From contig DATJTI010000027.1 in assembly GCA_035503615.1 (NCBI GenBank), forward strand, positions 1 through 64,000: DNA of 64,000 nucleotides, in the 5' to 3' direction. A model generated the notes under the pieces. That model ran no database searches. It was not told the DNA's origin and was given only the letters and a program-made list of their open reading frames with translations. Positions 16,883 to 25,566 of the stretch are shown here, one piece after another (position 1 is the first letter of the stretch; every line of letters starts with the position of its first letter). The DNA is from AP-15 sp035503615 (GTDB taxonomy: Bacteria; Pseudomonadota; Alphaproteobacteria; ATCC43930; CGMCC-115725). The translations under genes and the position numbers were made by a program.

Positions 16883-17125
16883 GTTTCTCTCAGAGCGGGA
16901 CGATGCCGCGGGAAGCACGGCAAGAACGCGGCCCGACCCGGCATTTACGTCATGGCAGGGGCGGCGCGGGGCATGGCGCCGACCCCGCATCTGGCGCAGG
17001 GGAAACGTTCAATGACAGAATAGACCGCAATGGCCGAACCCGCGCGCGTCGGATCAGCGATGACCGCAGCTATCGTACAATATTTCAAAAGAAACCCGAG
17101 TAAACGCCAGGTAGGAGCACCGGTA

Positions 17126-18466
17126 ATGCCACGCACCACTCGCCGCCGTTTTCTACAGCTCTCGAGCGCCGGGACGCTGGCCGCGGGAAGCGGCGGTCTC
17201 GCCGCGATCCTCGCCTCCGGCCGGGCACCGGCCTATGCCCAGGGCACGACCCTGCATTGGCTCAAATTCGTCGATTTCGTGCCGGTCTCCGACCAGCTGC
17301 TGCGCGGCAAGATCACCGACGAATGCCAGAAGGCGCTCGGCATCAAGCTCGAGATCGAGACGATCAACGGCGACGGCGTACAGGCGCGGATCAGTTCGGC
17401 GATCCAGTCGCGCTCCGGTCCCGACATCCTAATGGCGGTCAACAACTGGGCCCAGCTCTACGCCAACAGCCTCGTCGATGTCAGCGATGTTGCCGAGGCG
17501 ATCGGCAAGGAGCAGGGCGGCTATTACGAGACCGCGCGCGATGTCGCCTATGCCGGCAATCACTGGATCGCGGTCCCGTACACGATCCTCGGCACGATGC
17601 TGGTCAACCGCACCTCCTGGTTCAACGCGGTCGGCCACGGCCCCGACAAATTTCCGCAGAACTGGGACGAGTATCGGGCAGTGGGCAAGCTGCTGAAACC
17701 CAAGGGCCAACCTTATGGCCAGACCCTCGCCCACGCCTTTGGCGACGGCCCGGCCTTCTGGTATCCCTTTTTGTGGTCGTGGGGCGGCAAGGAGGTCGAG
17801 GCCGATGGCAAGACTGTCGTGCTGAACAGCAAGGAAACGCTCGAATCGGTAAAATTTGCGGTGCCGATGTGGAACGAATGCTACGATTCGGGCGGGCTTT
17901 CCTGGGATGACGCCGGCAACAACCGGGCGTTCCTATCGGATACGATCAGTTCGACCAACAACGGCGCCTCGATTTATCTATTGGCCAAGAGCAAGCCCGA
18001 CAGTTATCTGACCGAGACCGGCGCGCCGATTTGCAAGGATGTCTTTCACGCGCCGTTGCCGAAGGGTCCGGGCGGGCAGTTCAGCTATCACGTGCCATTC
18101 TCGAACCTGGTCCCGACCTATACCGCCAACCAGAAACCGGCGAAGGATTTCCTGCGCTGGTTCCAGTCGAAGCCGATCTACGAGCAGTGGTTCACCTCGC
18201 AGCAGGGCTTCTCGGTCGGTTGCACCAAGGTCTGGGAACAGGACCCGCTATGGAAAATCGACCCGGTCATGGCGCCGTTCCGCACCGCCGCGGAAAGCGG
18301 CCGCTATGCCGGCTATGCCGGTCCGTCCGGTCGGGCGGCGGCCGAGGCGATCTCGAAATTCATCATCGTCGATATGTACACAAAAGCGGTGCAGGGCATG
18401 GCGCCCGAGGATGCGGTCAAATGGGCGCATGGCGAACTCGTCAGCATCTATAACGGCAGCGGCTGA
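17126..18466 (+). CDS. Sugar ABC transporter binding protein 2 (paralogue, Tat-exported)
   Basis: A 446-aa family 1 solute-binding protein, plainly a paralogue of the one at 11922: both share GLAAILA, RAPAYAQ, FWYP-LWSWGGKEV, EQWFTSQQG and the C-terminal AVQG-AP-DAVKWA-GELV blocks. TRRRFLQLSS with a hydrophobic stretch is a twin-arginine signal. AGGAG lies 8 nt before ATG 17126. It may deliver a different ligand to the same permease. Compared with paralogue 1 it has insertions in the middle region (GHGPDKFPQNW). Confidence 0.88.
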   Translation: MPRTTRRRFLQLSSAGTLAAGSGGLAAILASGRAPAYAQGTTLHWLKFVDFVPVSDQLLRGKITDECQKALGIKLEIETINGDGVQARISSAIQSRSGPDILMAVNNWAQLYANSLVDVSDVAEAIGKEQGGYYETARDVAYAGNHWIAVPYTILGTMLVNRTSWFNAVGHGPDKFPQNWDEYRAVGKLLKPKGQPYGQTLAHAFGDGPAFWYPFLWSWGGKEVEADGKTVVLNSKETLESVKFAVPMWNECYDSGGLSWDDAGNNRAFLSDTISSTNNGASIYLLAKSKPDSYLTETGAPICKDVFHAPLPKGPGGQFSYHVPFSNLVPTYTANQKPAKDFLRWFQSKPIYEQWFTSQQGFSVGCTKVWEQDPLWKIDPVMAPFRTAAESGRYAGYAGPSGRAAAEAISKFIIVDMYTKAVQGMAPEDAVKWAHGELVSIYNGSG

Positions 18467-18484
18467 AGCGCGGCCGCCAGCGGT

Positions 18485-19153
18485 TTACCGCGGGCGCGCC
18501 CCGGTCAGGATCGCTTTGAGCGTGGCGACGGCGCTGCCCGGGCTGGTCAGCACCGGATGGCCGAGTGCGGCACCGGCCGCCGGGGCGGCGCGCGCGGTCG
18601 AGAAATGGGCGAGCAGCACCACATCGCAATCGTCAAAGCGCGGGGCCGCCGCAGCGATCAGCCCGTCATGGGTGGCGCCGTCGCCGGCCTTCAGCGCCGC
18701 CATCGCACCCGGCACGCAATAGGTTTCGAGCGTTGCCGGCGAGCCATGCGCCAGCGCCATCGCGCGGAACTCCTCCTCCATCGATTGCACGCTCGGCGCG
18801 AACGTCGCCAGCATGCCGATCCGCTTCCCGGCGGCGAGCGCGGCTTCGAACATCGCTTCGTTGGGTTTCAGCACCGGGATCGGCAATTCGGCCGCCGCGG
18901 TCTCGATCGCCTCGCCAAAGGCCGAGCAGGTGAAGAGGATGCCGGCAGCACCGGTCGCGGCGGCGTAGCCGGCGAGCGTCAGGATCCGCTGCCGCATCGC
19001 CTGGGTCAGCTCGCCGTCGCGCTCGCGGTCGAGGCTCAGTGAATCGTCGAGCAGATTGCTGCATTCGGCCTGCGGCCACAGCTCGCGAAACGCCGCTTCG
19101 ACCGGGGCGACGGCCACCGGGGTGGCATGGATCAGGGCGATGCGCAGGCTCAT
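18485..19153 (-). CDS. Asp/Glu racemase superfamily protein
   Basis: A 222-aa member of the aspartate/glutamate/hydantoin racemase superfamily. The first catalytic cysteine is in ILFTCSAFGEA (about residue 79). At the place of the second catalytic cysteine the sequence reads VVLLAHFSTA, without Cys. Single-Cys members include arylmalonate decarboxylase-like and maleate isomerase-like enzymes, and many uncharacterised proteins. Racemisation by a two-base mechanism is therefore unlikely. It converges with the end of the second sugar-binding protein gene. Confidence 0.75.
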   Translation of the reverse strand: MSLRIALIHATPVAVAPVEAAFRELWPQAECSNLLDDSLSLDRERDGELTQAMRQRILTLAGYAAATGAAGILFTCSAFGEAIETAAAELPIPVLKPNEAMFEAALAAGKRIGMLATFAPSVQSMEEEFRAMALAHGSPATLETYCVPGAMAALKAGDGATHDGLIAAAAPRFDDCDVVLLAHFSTARAAPAAGAALGHPVLTSPGSAVATLKAILTGARPR

Positions 19154-19267
19154 CCGGGGTTCCTTTAGGGTGCTGCAAGAGGTGGGTGGCGAGAGGTGCT
19201 GGATGGTGCGGCGCGATCAAGCGCGGCTTGCCGCGCGGGCGTCAAGCGCCGCCTGTCGTCGCCGGGC

Positions 19268-21043
19268 TCAGCGGCGGCCGAACAGCCGCTCGATCGCGGC
19301 CAGGTCGAGCGCCACATAGGTCGGCCGGCCATGATTGCACTGGCCGCTATTCGGGGTCGCTTCCATCTGGCGCAACAGCGCGTCCATCTCGGCTGGCGAC
19401 AGCTGCCGCCCGGCGCGCACGCTGGTATGGCAGGCGAGCGTGCCGCATACGGTTTCGATCGCTTCCTTCAGCGACAGCGCGTCACCCCATTCGGCCAACT
19501 CGTCGGCGAGGTCGCGCACCAATGCTGCGATATCGAGCCCGGGCAGCAAGGCCGGCACCTCGCGCACGACAACCGCCCCCGGCCCGAAGGCTTCGATGAC
19601 GAGACCGAATTCGGCAAGCTCCGCGGCACGGGCGGCGATCCGGGCCGCGGCGGCCTCGCCGAGCTCGACGATCTCGGGCAGCAGCAGGGTCTGGCGGGCG
19701 ATCCCGTGCCGGGCGAGCTGCGCCTTCAGCCGCTCATGGACGAGCCGCTCATGCGCCGCGTGCTGATCGACGAGCACGATGCCAGTCGCGGTCTCGGCGA
19801 GGATGTAGGTGCCGTGCAATTGCGCGCGCGCGGCGCCGAGCGGGGCGGCTGGTTCGGGCGGCTGGTCCGCGGCACGGGCGAATGGCGGCGGTGCGCCGTC
19901 ATCGGCCTCGGCAAAACCGGTGGGCCCGGTCGCCGGCGGCGGCGGAAAGCTCAGATGCAATGGCCGGGTCAGCGCCGCAGCGGCCGCGCCGGGATCGGCC
20001 GACCCCGGCCGGAACGCGCCCAGTGCCGCGGCGGCGACCGTCGTCGACGCACGATGCCCGGCGGCGGCGAGCGCGTTGCGCAAGGCGCCGACGATCAGCC
20101 CGCGCACCAATGCGGCGTCGCGAAACCGGATCTCGGCCTTGGCCGGGTGGACGTTGACGTCGATCTCGTCCTCGGGCCCATCGACAAACAGAGCGACGAT
20201 CGGGTGGCGGTCGCGCGCCAACAGGTCCTGATAGGCGCCGCGCACCGCGCCCGCGAGCAATTTGTCGCGCACCGGGCGGCCGTTGACGACGAGGTACTGG
20301 TCGCGCGGCAGAGCCCGGTTCAGGGTCGGCAGCCCGGCCCGGCCCGAGAGCCGAAAACCGCCACGCTCGGCTTCAATCGGCAAGGAATTCTCGGCGAAAT
20401 CGCGGCCGAGCAGGGCGGCAAGCCGGGTCCGCCGCTCGCCGGTGGCCGGCAAGCGCAGCAAGGCGCGCTCGTCCTCGGCGGTGACCGTGAAGGCGATCGC
20501 TGGATAAGCCATCGCCAGCCGGCGCACCGCATCGACCGCCAATTCGCGCTCGGTGCGAGCGGTCTTCAGAAATTTGAGCCGCGCCGGCGTCGCATAGAAC
20601 AGGTCACGCACCTCGACCCGCGTGCCTGGTGCCGCAGCCGCCGGAACCGGCGCCGATTTGACCCCGGCTTCGACCGTGATCGCCCAGCCATTCTTGGCCC
20701 CGGGCAGCCGCGAGACGATGCGCAGCCGGCTGACCGCACCGATCGACGGCAAGGCTTCGCCGCGAAAGCCGAGCGCCGCGATCCGAATGAGATCGTCCGC
20801 CGGCAATTTCGAGGTGCAGTGGCGCTCGACCGCCAGGCCGAGCTCGTCCGGGCTCATGCCGTCGCCATCATCGCCGACCATGATCAGCGCCTGCCCGCCC
20901 GCGGCAAGCGTGACATCGATCTGCCGGGCCGCGGCGTCGATCGCGTTCTCGACCAGTTCCTTGACCGCCGCCGCCGGGCGCTCGACCACCTCGCCGGCGG
21001 CGATGCGGTTGACCAGAACCGGCGGCAACAGGCGGATCGGCAT
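19268..21043 (-). CDS. mutL: DNA mismatch repair protein MutL
   Basis: A 591-aa MutL. The GHKL ATPase motifs are present near the N-terminus: ELVENAIDA (motif I), DDGDGM (motif II) and the GFRGEALPSI loop. A poorly conserved Pro/Ala-rich linker follows (about residues 330-400). The C-terminal dimerisation domain carries DQHAAHERLVHE, the metal-binding DQHA-x2-E-x4-E endonuclease motif, plus ACHTSVRAG and CNHGRPTYV near the end. It is therefore a nicking-type MutL, as expected in a bacterium without MutH. mutS is not in the window. Confidence 0.97.
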   Translation of the reverse strand: MPIRLLPPVLVNRIAAGEVVERPAAAVKELVENAIDAAARQIDVTLAAGGQALIMVGDDGDGMSPDELGLAVERHCTSKLPADDLIRIAALGFRGEALPSIGAVSRLRIVSRLPGAKNGWAITVEAGVKSAPVPAAAAPGTRVEVRDLFYATPARLKFLKTARTERELAVDAVRRLAMAYPAIAFTVTAEDERALLRLPATGERRTRLAALLGRDFAENSLPIEAERGGFRLSGRAGLPTLNRALPRDQYLVVNGRPVRDKLLAGAVRGAYQDLLARDRHPIVALFVDGPEDEIDVNVHPAKAEIRFRDAALVRGLIVGALRNALAAAGHRASTTVAAAALGAFRPGSADPGAAAAALTRPLHLSFPPPPATGPTGFAEADDGAPPPFARAADQPPEPAAPLGAARAQLHGTYILAETATGIVLVDQHAAHERLVHERLKAQLARHGIARQTLLLPEIVELGEAAAARIAARAAELAEFGLVIEAFGPGAVVVREVPALLPGLDIAALVRDLADELAEWGDALSLKEAIETVCGTLACHTSVRAGRQLSPAEMDALLRQMEATPNSGQCNHGRPTYVALDLAAIERLFGRR

Positions 21044-21119
21044 CGGCGCAGTCTATCGCCGTGCCCCCTGGCCGGGACAGGGTTTTGTCGGCGAGGGTGG
21101 GGCTTTGTCGCCCCAGCTC

Positions 21120-21186
21120 AAGTCGAGGCGGGCTCAGGTCGAAGCGGGCTCAGGTCGGAGCGGGCTCAGGTCGAAGCGGGCTCAGG
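21120..21186 (+). repeat. 16-bp tandem repeat, four copies
   Basis: Four head-to-tail copies of AGGTCGAAGCGGGCTC with single-base variation (21120-21183) plus a 3-base partial copy. They lie between mutL and the PAP2-type gene, and the last copy contains the PAP2 gene stop codon. Confidence 0.9.
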
Positions 21187-22042
21187 GCAACATCGCCGCC
21201 GGATGGTGCCGTCGCGCCGGAGCGGTGACCGCGGTCGTCATGATCGCCAGCCCGGCGACCGCGGCGCCGGCGATCAGATCGACCAGGTAATGCGGCCCGA
21301 AGCTCGGGATCGACAGGACCATGATGGTGTCGACGAGCATCACCGGGAACAGCAGGCCCGAACGGCGATGCGCCCAGACCAGCAATACCGCTAGGACCAT
21401 GTGGTAGGACGGGAACGAGATCAGCCCTTGCAGCCGGGTCATGTCAAACGATAGCGGGCCGCCATTGCGCAATGCCAGCAGCGTCGCAAGGCCAGGCTGG
21501 CCGCCCCGCTGCAGCGGTCCGAGCGCCGGGAAGGACACGAACAGCGCCGTGGTGATCAGCAGGCTGACGATATTGTTTGCCAGAAGCTCGTAGTTGCGGT
21601 CATCGCGATCGCGCAATGCGAAATAGATGACCGAGATCAGGATCTGCGGCATCAGGCTCAGATAACCGAGCCATAGCACAAACCGCATCGCCGGATGCGC
21701 TGCCAGAAAATCGTACCAGGCGCTCCAGTCGAAGCCGAGCGCGGCGTCGCCCGCGGCAAGCGTCGCATCGTGGACCGGCCCGCCGCAGGCTGCGGCGATA
21801 TAGGTCAGAATCGCACCGGCATTCGAGAACACGACCCAGAGGAGTGTCCAATGGGCCAGATTGGCGAGGCGCTCGCTGCGCCCCGACAGCCGGTAGAACA
21901 GCGCCAATCCGCCGGTCCCGGCGCCGGCCAGCACGAGGCGGCCCCAATTGGTGAAAGAGAGCTGCAGGCGATGGCACAGCACGAGATCGACCAGCGACAG
22001 CACCATCACCGCCATCCAGATCACGCAGACGCGGCACCGCAT
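21182..22042 (-). CDS. PAP2-superfamily membrane enzyme (AUR1/inositolphosphotransferase-like)
   Basis: A 286-aa membrane protein with about six hydrophobic segments. The PAP2 signature is visible as FPSYHMVLAVLLVW and PSFGPHYLVDLIAGA, the form found in PAP2_3/AUR1-type enzymes, with the two catalytic histidines. It could be a lipid phosphatase or phosphotransferase at the cytoplasmic membrane. I chose ATG 22042, which precedes the first membrane segment; the longer frame upstream is Arg/Gly-rich and unconvincing. The stop codon lies in the 16-bp tandem repeat. Confidence 0.8.
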   Translation of the reverse strand: MRCRVCVIWMAVMVLSLVDLVLCHRLQLSFTNWGRLVLAGAGTGGLALFYRLSGRSERLANLAHWTLLWVVFSNAGAILTYIAAACGGPVHDATLAAGDAALGFDWSAWYDFLAAHPAMRFVLWLGYLSLMPQILISVIYFALRDRDDRNYELLANNIVSLLITTALFVSFPALGPLQRGGQPGLATLLALRNGGPLSFDMTRLQGLISFPSYHMVLAVLLVWAHRRSGLLFPVMLVDTIMVLSIPSFGPHYLVDLIAGAAVAGLAIMTTAVTAPARRHHPAAMLP

Positions 22043-22289
22043 CCGGACCTCCCGATCGACCCGGCATGCTCGGCCCGGTGCGATTGAGAAGTGCTGAATG
22101 GAAATGATCGGTTTGTTCCACTCGGGTGCCGCGGCCAAAAGGCGCGACCGGCCCCTGGTCGAGCCTCGCTTTCCCGACAAGAATGGTGGCAGGCTGCCGC
22201 ATCGACCAGCGTGATGGCGAGACGTGATCGGCGTCTCTCGCCAGACCACAGCCCCCGCACCATCTCTCGCGGAGAAACCGGAGATCGAC

Positions 22290-22739
22290 ATGGCCAATTA
22301 TCGCAAGACCGCCGAAGCCGTCGCCGCACTGACCCCCGAGCAATACCGGGTCACCCAGCAAAGTGCCACCGAGCGTCCCGGCAGCGGCAAGTATCTGCAC
22401 AACAAGGAACCCGGCATCTATGTCGATGTGGTGTCGGGCGAACCGCTGTTCGCGTCATCCGACAAGTATGAATCAGGATGCGGCTGGCCGAGCTTCACCA
22501 AGCCGATCGAGCCCGCGAACATCGCCGAGCAGCGCGATACCTCGCACGGCATGATCCGCACCGAGGTGCGCTCGGCGCATGGCGACAGCCATCTCGGCCA
22601 CGTGTTTCCGGACGGTCCGCGCGATCGCGGCGGTCTGCGCTATTGCATCAACTCGGCCTCGCTCCGCTTTGTCCATCGCGACGACATGGTGGCACTGGGC
22701 TATGGCGCCTATCTCGATCAGGTCGAAGACCCGGCCTGA
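22290..22739 (+). CDS. msrB: Peptide-methionine (R)-S-oxide reductase MsrB
   Basis: A 149-aa MsrB. The catalytic motif is RYCINSASLRF, with the catalytic Cys in RYC; the Cys of YESGCGWPSF is also conserved. The four zinc-binding cysteines of E. coli MsrB are missing: the CxxC equivalents read GEPLF and SAHGDSHLGH, so this is the zinc-free form. GGAG lies upstream of ATG 22290. It repairs methionine-R-sulfoxide in proteins with thioredoxin; the S-isomer enzyme MsrA is encoded 2.1 kb downstream. Confidence 0.95.
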   Translation: MANYRKTAEAVAALTPEQYRVTQQSATERPGSGKYLHNKEPGIYVDVVSGEPLFASSDKYESGCGWPSFTKPIEPANIAEQRDTSHGMIRTEVRSAHGDSHLGHVFPDGPRDRGGLRYCINSASLRFVHRDDMVALGYGAYLDQVEDPA

Positions 22740-22769
22740 CCGGCGCCGGAGCCAACCGCGGAGGCCGGA

Positions 22770-23447
22770 ATGTTCTGCGTGATCTTCGAAGTGCAGCCGC
22801 ACCCCGCGCAATGGGAAGCCTATCTCGGCAATGCCCGATTGCTGCGGCCGGAACTCGAGCGGATCGACGGCTTTATCGACAATATCCGGTATCGCAGCCT
22901 GACCCGCGACGGCTGGATTCTGTCGCTGTCAAGCTGGCGCGACGAGAAGTCGGTGATCCGCTGGCGGACCCGGCCGCAGCATCACGAGGCGCAGCAGCGC
23001 GGCCGCGGTGAAATCCTCGCGGATTATCACCTGCGGGTCGGCGAGATCACCGCGGACACCCGGCTACCCGAGGGATGCCGGGTGGTCGAGCAGCGCCTCG
23101 ACGAGACCGAAACCGGAGCGGCCAGGGCAGTCATGCTCGTCGATGCGAAGCGTCCCGCCACCCTCGCGCAGAACGCCGCGGCGGACGCGGTGGCGCGATC
23201 TCTCGGGCATGACCCGGGCGCGCAGGGTCTCGTCGGCTGGGACGTCTTCGACGCGGTGCTAACGCCGGGCGAGCTTATCCTGATGATGTCGTGGCGCGAC
23301 CCTGACGCGGCGACCCGCTTCGCGCTGAGCGCGTCGCTACCGCACGACGCCCGCCTGCGGCAGATCCGGATCATCCGTGATTACGGCATGTTCGACCGGC
23401 GCGAAGCACCGCAATACCATCTGCCGGCGACCCGCCACCTTTCGTGA
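22770..23447 (+). CDS. Antibiotic biosynthesis monooxygenase-type (ABM) protein
   Basis: A 225-aa protein made of two ferredoxin-like alpha/beta-barrel halves. The N-terminal half (MFCVIFEVQPHPAQWEAYLG to WRDEKSVIRWR) is a typical ABM dimeric barrel domain; the second half (AVMLVDAKRP to MSWRDPDAATRF) repeats the plan. Such proteins act as small cofactor-free monooxygenases or as stress proteins. It follows msrB by 30 nt on the same strand, so cotranscription is likely and a role in oxidative stress is a reasonable guess. Confidence 0.78.
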   Translation: MFCVIFEVQPHPAQWEAYLGNARLLRPELERIDGFIDNIRYRSLTRDGWILSLSSWRDEKSVIRWRTRPQHHEAQQRGRGEILADYHLRVGEITADTRLPEGCRVVEQRLDETETGAARAVMLVDAKRPATLAQNAAADAVARSLGHDPGAQGLVGWDVFDAVLTPGELILMMSWRDPDAATRFALSASLPHDARLRQIRIIRDYGMFDRREAPQYHLPATRHLS

Positions 23448-23552
23448 CCGGTGATGACAGGCGACGACGATCGGCGGTTCCGGGGGCCGGCCCTGCGCCC
23501 CTGCGCCGTTTGACGGGTTTGCCGCTCGGAGGGGCTTGGCGCCGACCCGCGT

Positions 23553-24224
23553 CTAGCGCGCAGCACTCGCGGTTTTTTCGCGCATCAGATCGAGCAGGCC
23601 CTGGACCTGGCCGCCGTGGCGCTGGATCACCGAGGCGAATTCGGAGCGCTGCGTCACCGCCATGCTGACCCCTTCGACGATGACGTCGCTGATCTTGAAC
23701 TGGCCGTCATCGTTGATCAGCCGCCAGTCGACCTTGAGCGGTTGCGGCGCACCGGGTGTGATCACATCGGTCGAGACGATGACCGCATCCTGATCGGGCC
23801 GGCTGCCGCTGACCTTGAACTGCTCACCATTGAAATCGGACAACCGCGCCGTATAGACGAAGACGACATAGTCTTCGAACAATTTAAGGAATTCTTTTTG
23901 CTCTTCGGGGCTTGCGGTACGCCAATAGCGGCCGAGAACAAAACGGGCGATGCCGGGACAATCGAAATCGTTGCGGAACAGTTCCCGGAACCGCGCCCGG
24001 CGCTCGGCGATCGGGGTCTGCTTGTTGAGCACGACGAGAGCGCTGCTCCACAACCGGTTCATAAATGCGACGGCGGCCGGGCTGCTGCTCGGGGCTGCGG
24101 CCAATCCGGGCCCGGCAGCTCCGATCGTCAGCAGCACGCCCAGCATCAGGCGGCGGGTCAGCGGTGGGGCCCAATGTCGTCCGGCGGATCGCGCGACCGG
24201 GATGCGCCAGCGGGAAAAAGCCAT
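23553..24224 (-). CDS. MlaC/Ttg2D-family phospholipid-binding protein
   Basis: A 223-aa periplasmic protein of the MlaC (Tol_Tol_Ttg2) family. A signal sequence (LTRRLMLGVLLTIGAAGPGLAAA) is followed by the conserved RARFRELFRNDFDCPGIARF, LGRYWRTASPEEQKEFLKLF and WRLINDDGQFKISDVIVEGVSM segments. MlaC shuttles phospholipids between the outer-membrane MlaA and the inner-membrane MlaFEDB complex. ATG 24224 has AAGGGGG upstream; ATG 24254 is an in-frame alternative. The other mla genes are not nearby. Confidence 0.92.
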   Translation of the reverse strand: MAFSRWRIPVARSAGRHWAPPLTRRLMLGVLLTIGAAGPGLAAAPSSSPAAVAFMNRLWSSALVVLNKQTPIAERRARFRELFRNDFDCPGIARFVLGRYWRTASPEEQKEFLKLFEDYVVFVYTARLSDFNGEQFKVSGSRPDQDAVIVSTDVITPGAPQPLKVDWRLINDDGQFKISDVIVEGVSMAVTQRSEFASVIQRHGGQVQGLLDLMREKTASAAR

Positions 24225-24360
24225 GGTCACTGTCCCCCTTCGGCCTTGGCTCATGATCCTCTATACCGCGCCGCCTCGCGGCTGACAATATCGTCACATG
24301 CCGGCGGCAGCGCAACCGGCGACAGCACCCGCTTATGGCGGCCGCCAGCGCCCGCCCGGT

Positions 24361-24624
24361 CTAATTTTTGACTTCTTGCCAGGCTTGTTCCGCGGTCGGG
24401 GGCAGCTTGTCCATGTGTTTGAGAAACAAAGCGAGGGTCCAGATCTGTCGGGCGTCAAGCGTTCCCTTCCACGATGGCATGCCGGTCCAGCGGATACCAT
24501 GCTCGATCTTCCAGAACGAAAAACCCTCCGGATCGTCCTCGACCCCCTCGGAGGCTAGTTGCGGGGGCCGCGGATATTCTCTTTTTGCGACCGGGGATGC
24601 GGCTGCTGCGTCGCTGCCGGGCAC
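24361..24624 (-). pseudogene. C-terminal remnant of a c-type cytochrome
   Basis: An 87-codon frame ends with YPRPPQLASEGVEDDPEG, GIRWTGMPSW and ALFLKHMDKLP, which match the C-terminal half of monohaem cytochrome c proteins, including the Met ligand region (TGMPSW). The N-terminal haem-binding CxxCH is absent: an in-frame stop lies just upstream of the GTG at 24624, and I find no CxxCH in the adjacent upstream sequence in any minus-strand frame. I read it as a 5'-truncated pseudogene; a short novel protein is less likely. Confidence 0.6.
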
Positions 24625-24861
24625 CGCTCAAGACCCTGCGAATGTGACCAGGAGCGCCGAGTCGCCGGGACGTTATCGAGGCTGGACGCGGGCTGGCGCT
24701 CGCCCGGATCGGCGCCGCCCGTTGCCGGGGACGCTCGCATTTTTGTCGGCGTCACGCGACAGGAATTGTCGGTCCGCGAGCGCCTGCATATATCGTATCG
24801 AGCCTTGGACGATCGTGCGCCGGTCGGCGAGGCTCGCGGAGCTTGGGAGGGAGGATGCCGG

Positions 24862-25518
24862 ATGTGGCCTTTCATGCGTGACAAGCTGGTGATCCCCCGG
24901 CCCGAAGACTGCCTGCCGGGTCGGGCCCAGGCGATGGCCGTGCCGGAGCGGCACTTTGTCAACGGCCACCCGCTTGCCGGGCCCTATCCGCCGCGGCTCG
25001 AAAAGGCGATCTTCGCGCTCGGCTGCTTCTGGGGCGCCGAGCGGGTGTTCTGGCAGGCGCCGGGGGTGTGGGTTACCGCTGTCGGTTACGCCGGCGGCAC
25101 GACACCGAACCCGACCTATGAGGAGGTGTGCAGCGGCCGCACCGGGCATACCGAGGCGGTGCTTGTCGTCTACGACCCGTCGCTGACCAGCTACGAGGCG
25201 CTGCTCAAGCTGTTCTGGGAAAGCCACGACCCAACCCAGGGCATGCGCCAGGGCAATGATGTCGGGACCCAGTACCGCTCGGCGATCTACACCTTCTCGC
25301 CGGAGCAACGCCGCCTCGCGGAACTGTCGCGCGACGCCTTTCAGCCGCCGCTGGAGGCCGCACGCTATGGCAGGATCTCGACCGAGATCGCCGATGCTCC
25401 GCCATTCTATTTCGCCGAAGATTATCACCAGCAATATCTCGCCAAGAACCCGCACGGCTATTGCGGGCTCGGCGGCACCGGCGTGACCTGCCCGATGCCG
25501 GCGGTCACTGCCGCCTGA
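24862..25518 (+). CDS. msrA: Peptide-methionine (S)-S-oxide reductase MsrA
   Basis: A 218-aa MsrA. The catalytic motif is GCFWGAERVFW with the essential Cys; the conserved VGYAGG, NPTYEEVCSGRTGHTEAV and FWESHDPTQGMRQGNDVGTQ segments follow. The C-terminal GYCGLGGTGVTCP supplies resolving cysteines. GAGG lies 7 nt before ATG 24862; ATG 24874 is a second in-frame choice. It reduces methionine-S-sulfoxide with thioredoxin and complements MsrB encoded nearby. Confidence 0.97.
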   Translation: MWPFMRDKLVIPRPEDCLPGRAQAMAVPERHFVNGHPLAGPYPPRLEKAIFALGCFWGAERVFWQAPGVWVTAVGYAGGTTPNPTYEEVCSGRTGHTEAVLVVYDPSLTSYEALLKLFWESHDPTQGMRQGNDVGTQYRSAIYTFSPEQRRLAELSRDAFQPPLEAARYGRISTEIADAPPFYFAEDYHQQYLAKNPHGYCGLGGTGVTCPMPAVTAA

Positions 25519-25566
25519 GCGCAACCGGCAAGCCCGGTTATCGGGGCGAGGCCGGACCGACCCGGC

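Noticed and set aside
19196..21394. A 732-codon open frame opposite mutL
   Set aside because: It mirrors mutL on the other strand, is Arg/Gly-rich and has no recognisable domain; a shadow frame caused by high GC.
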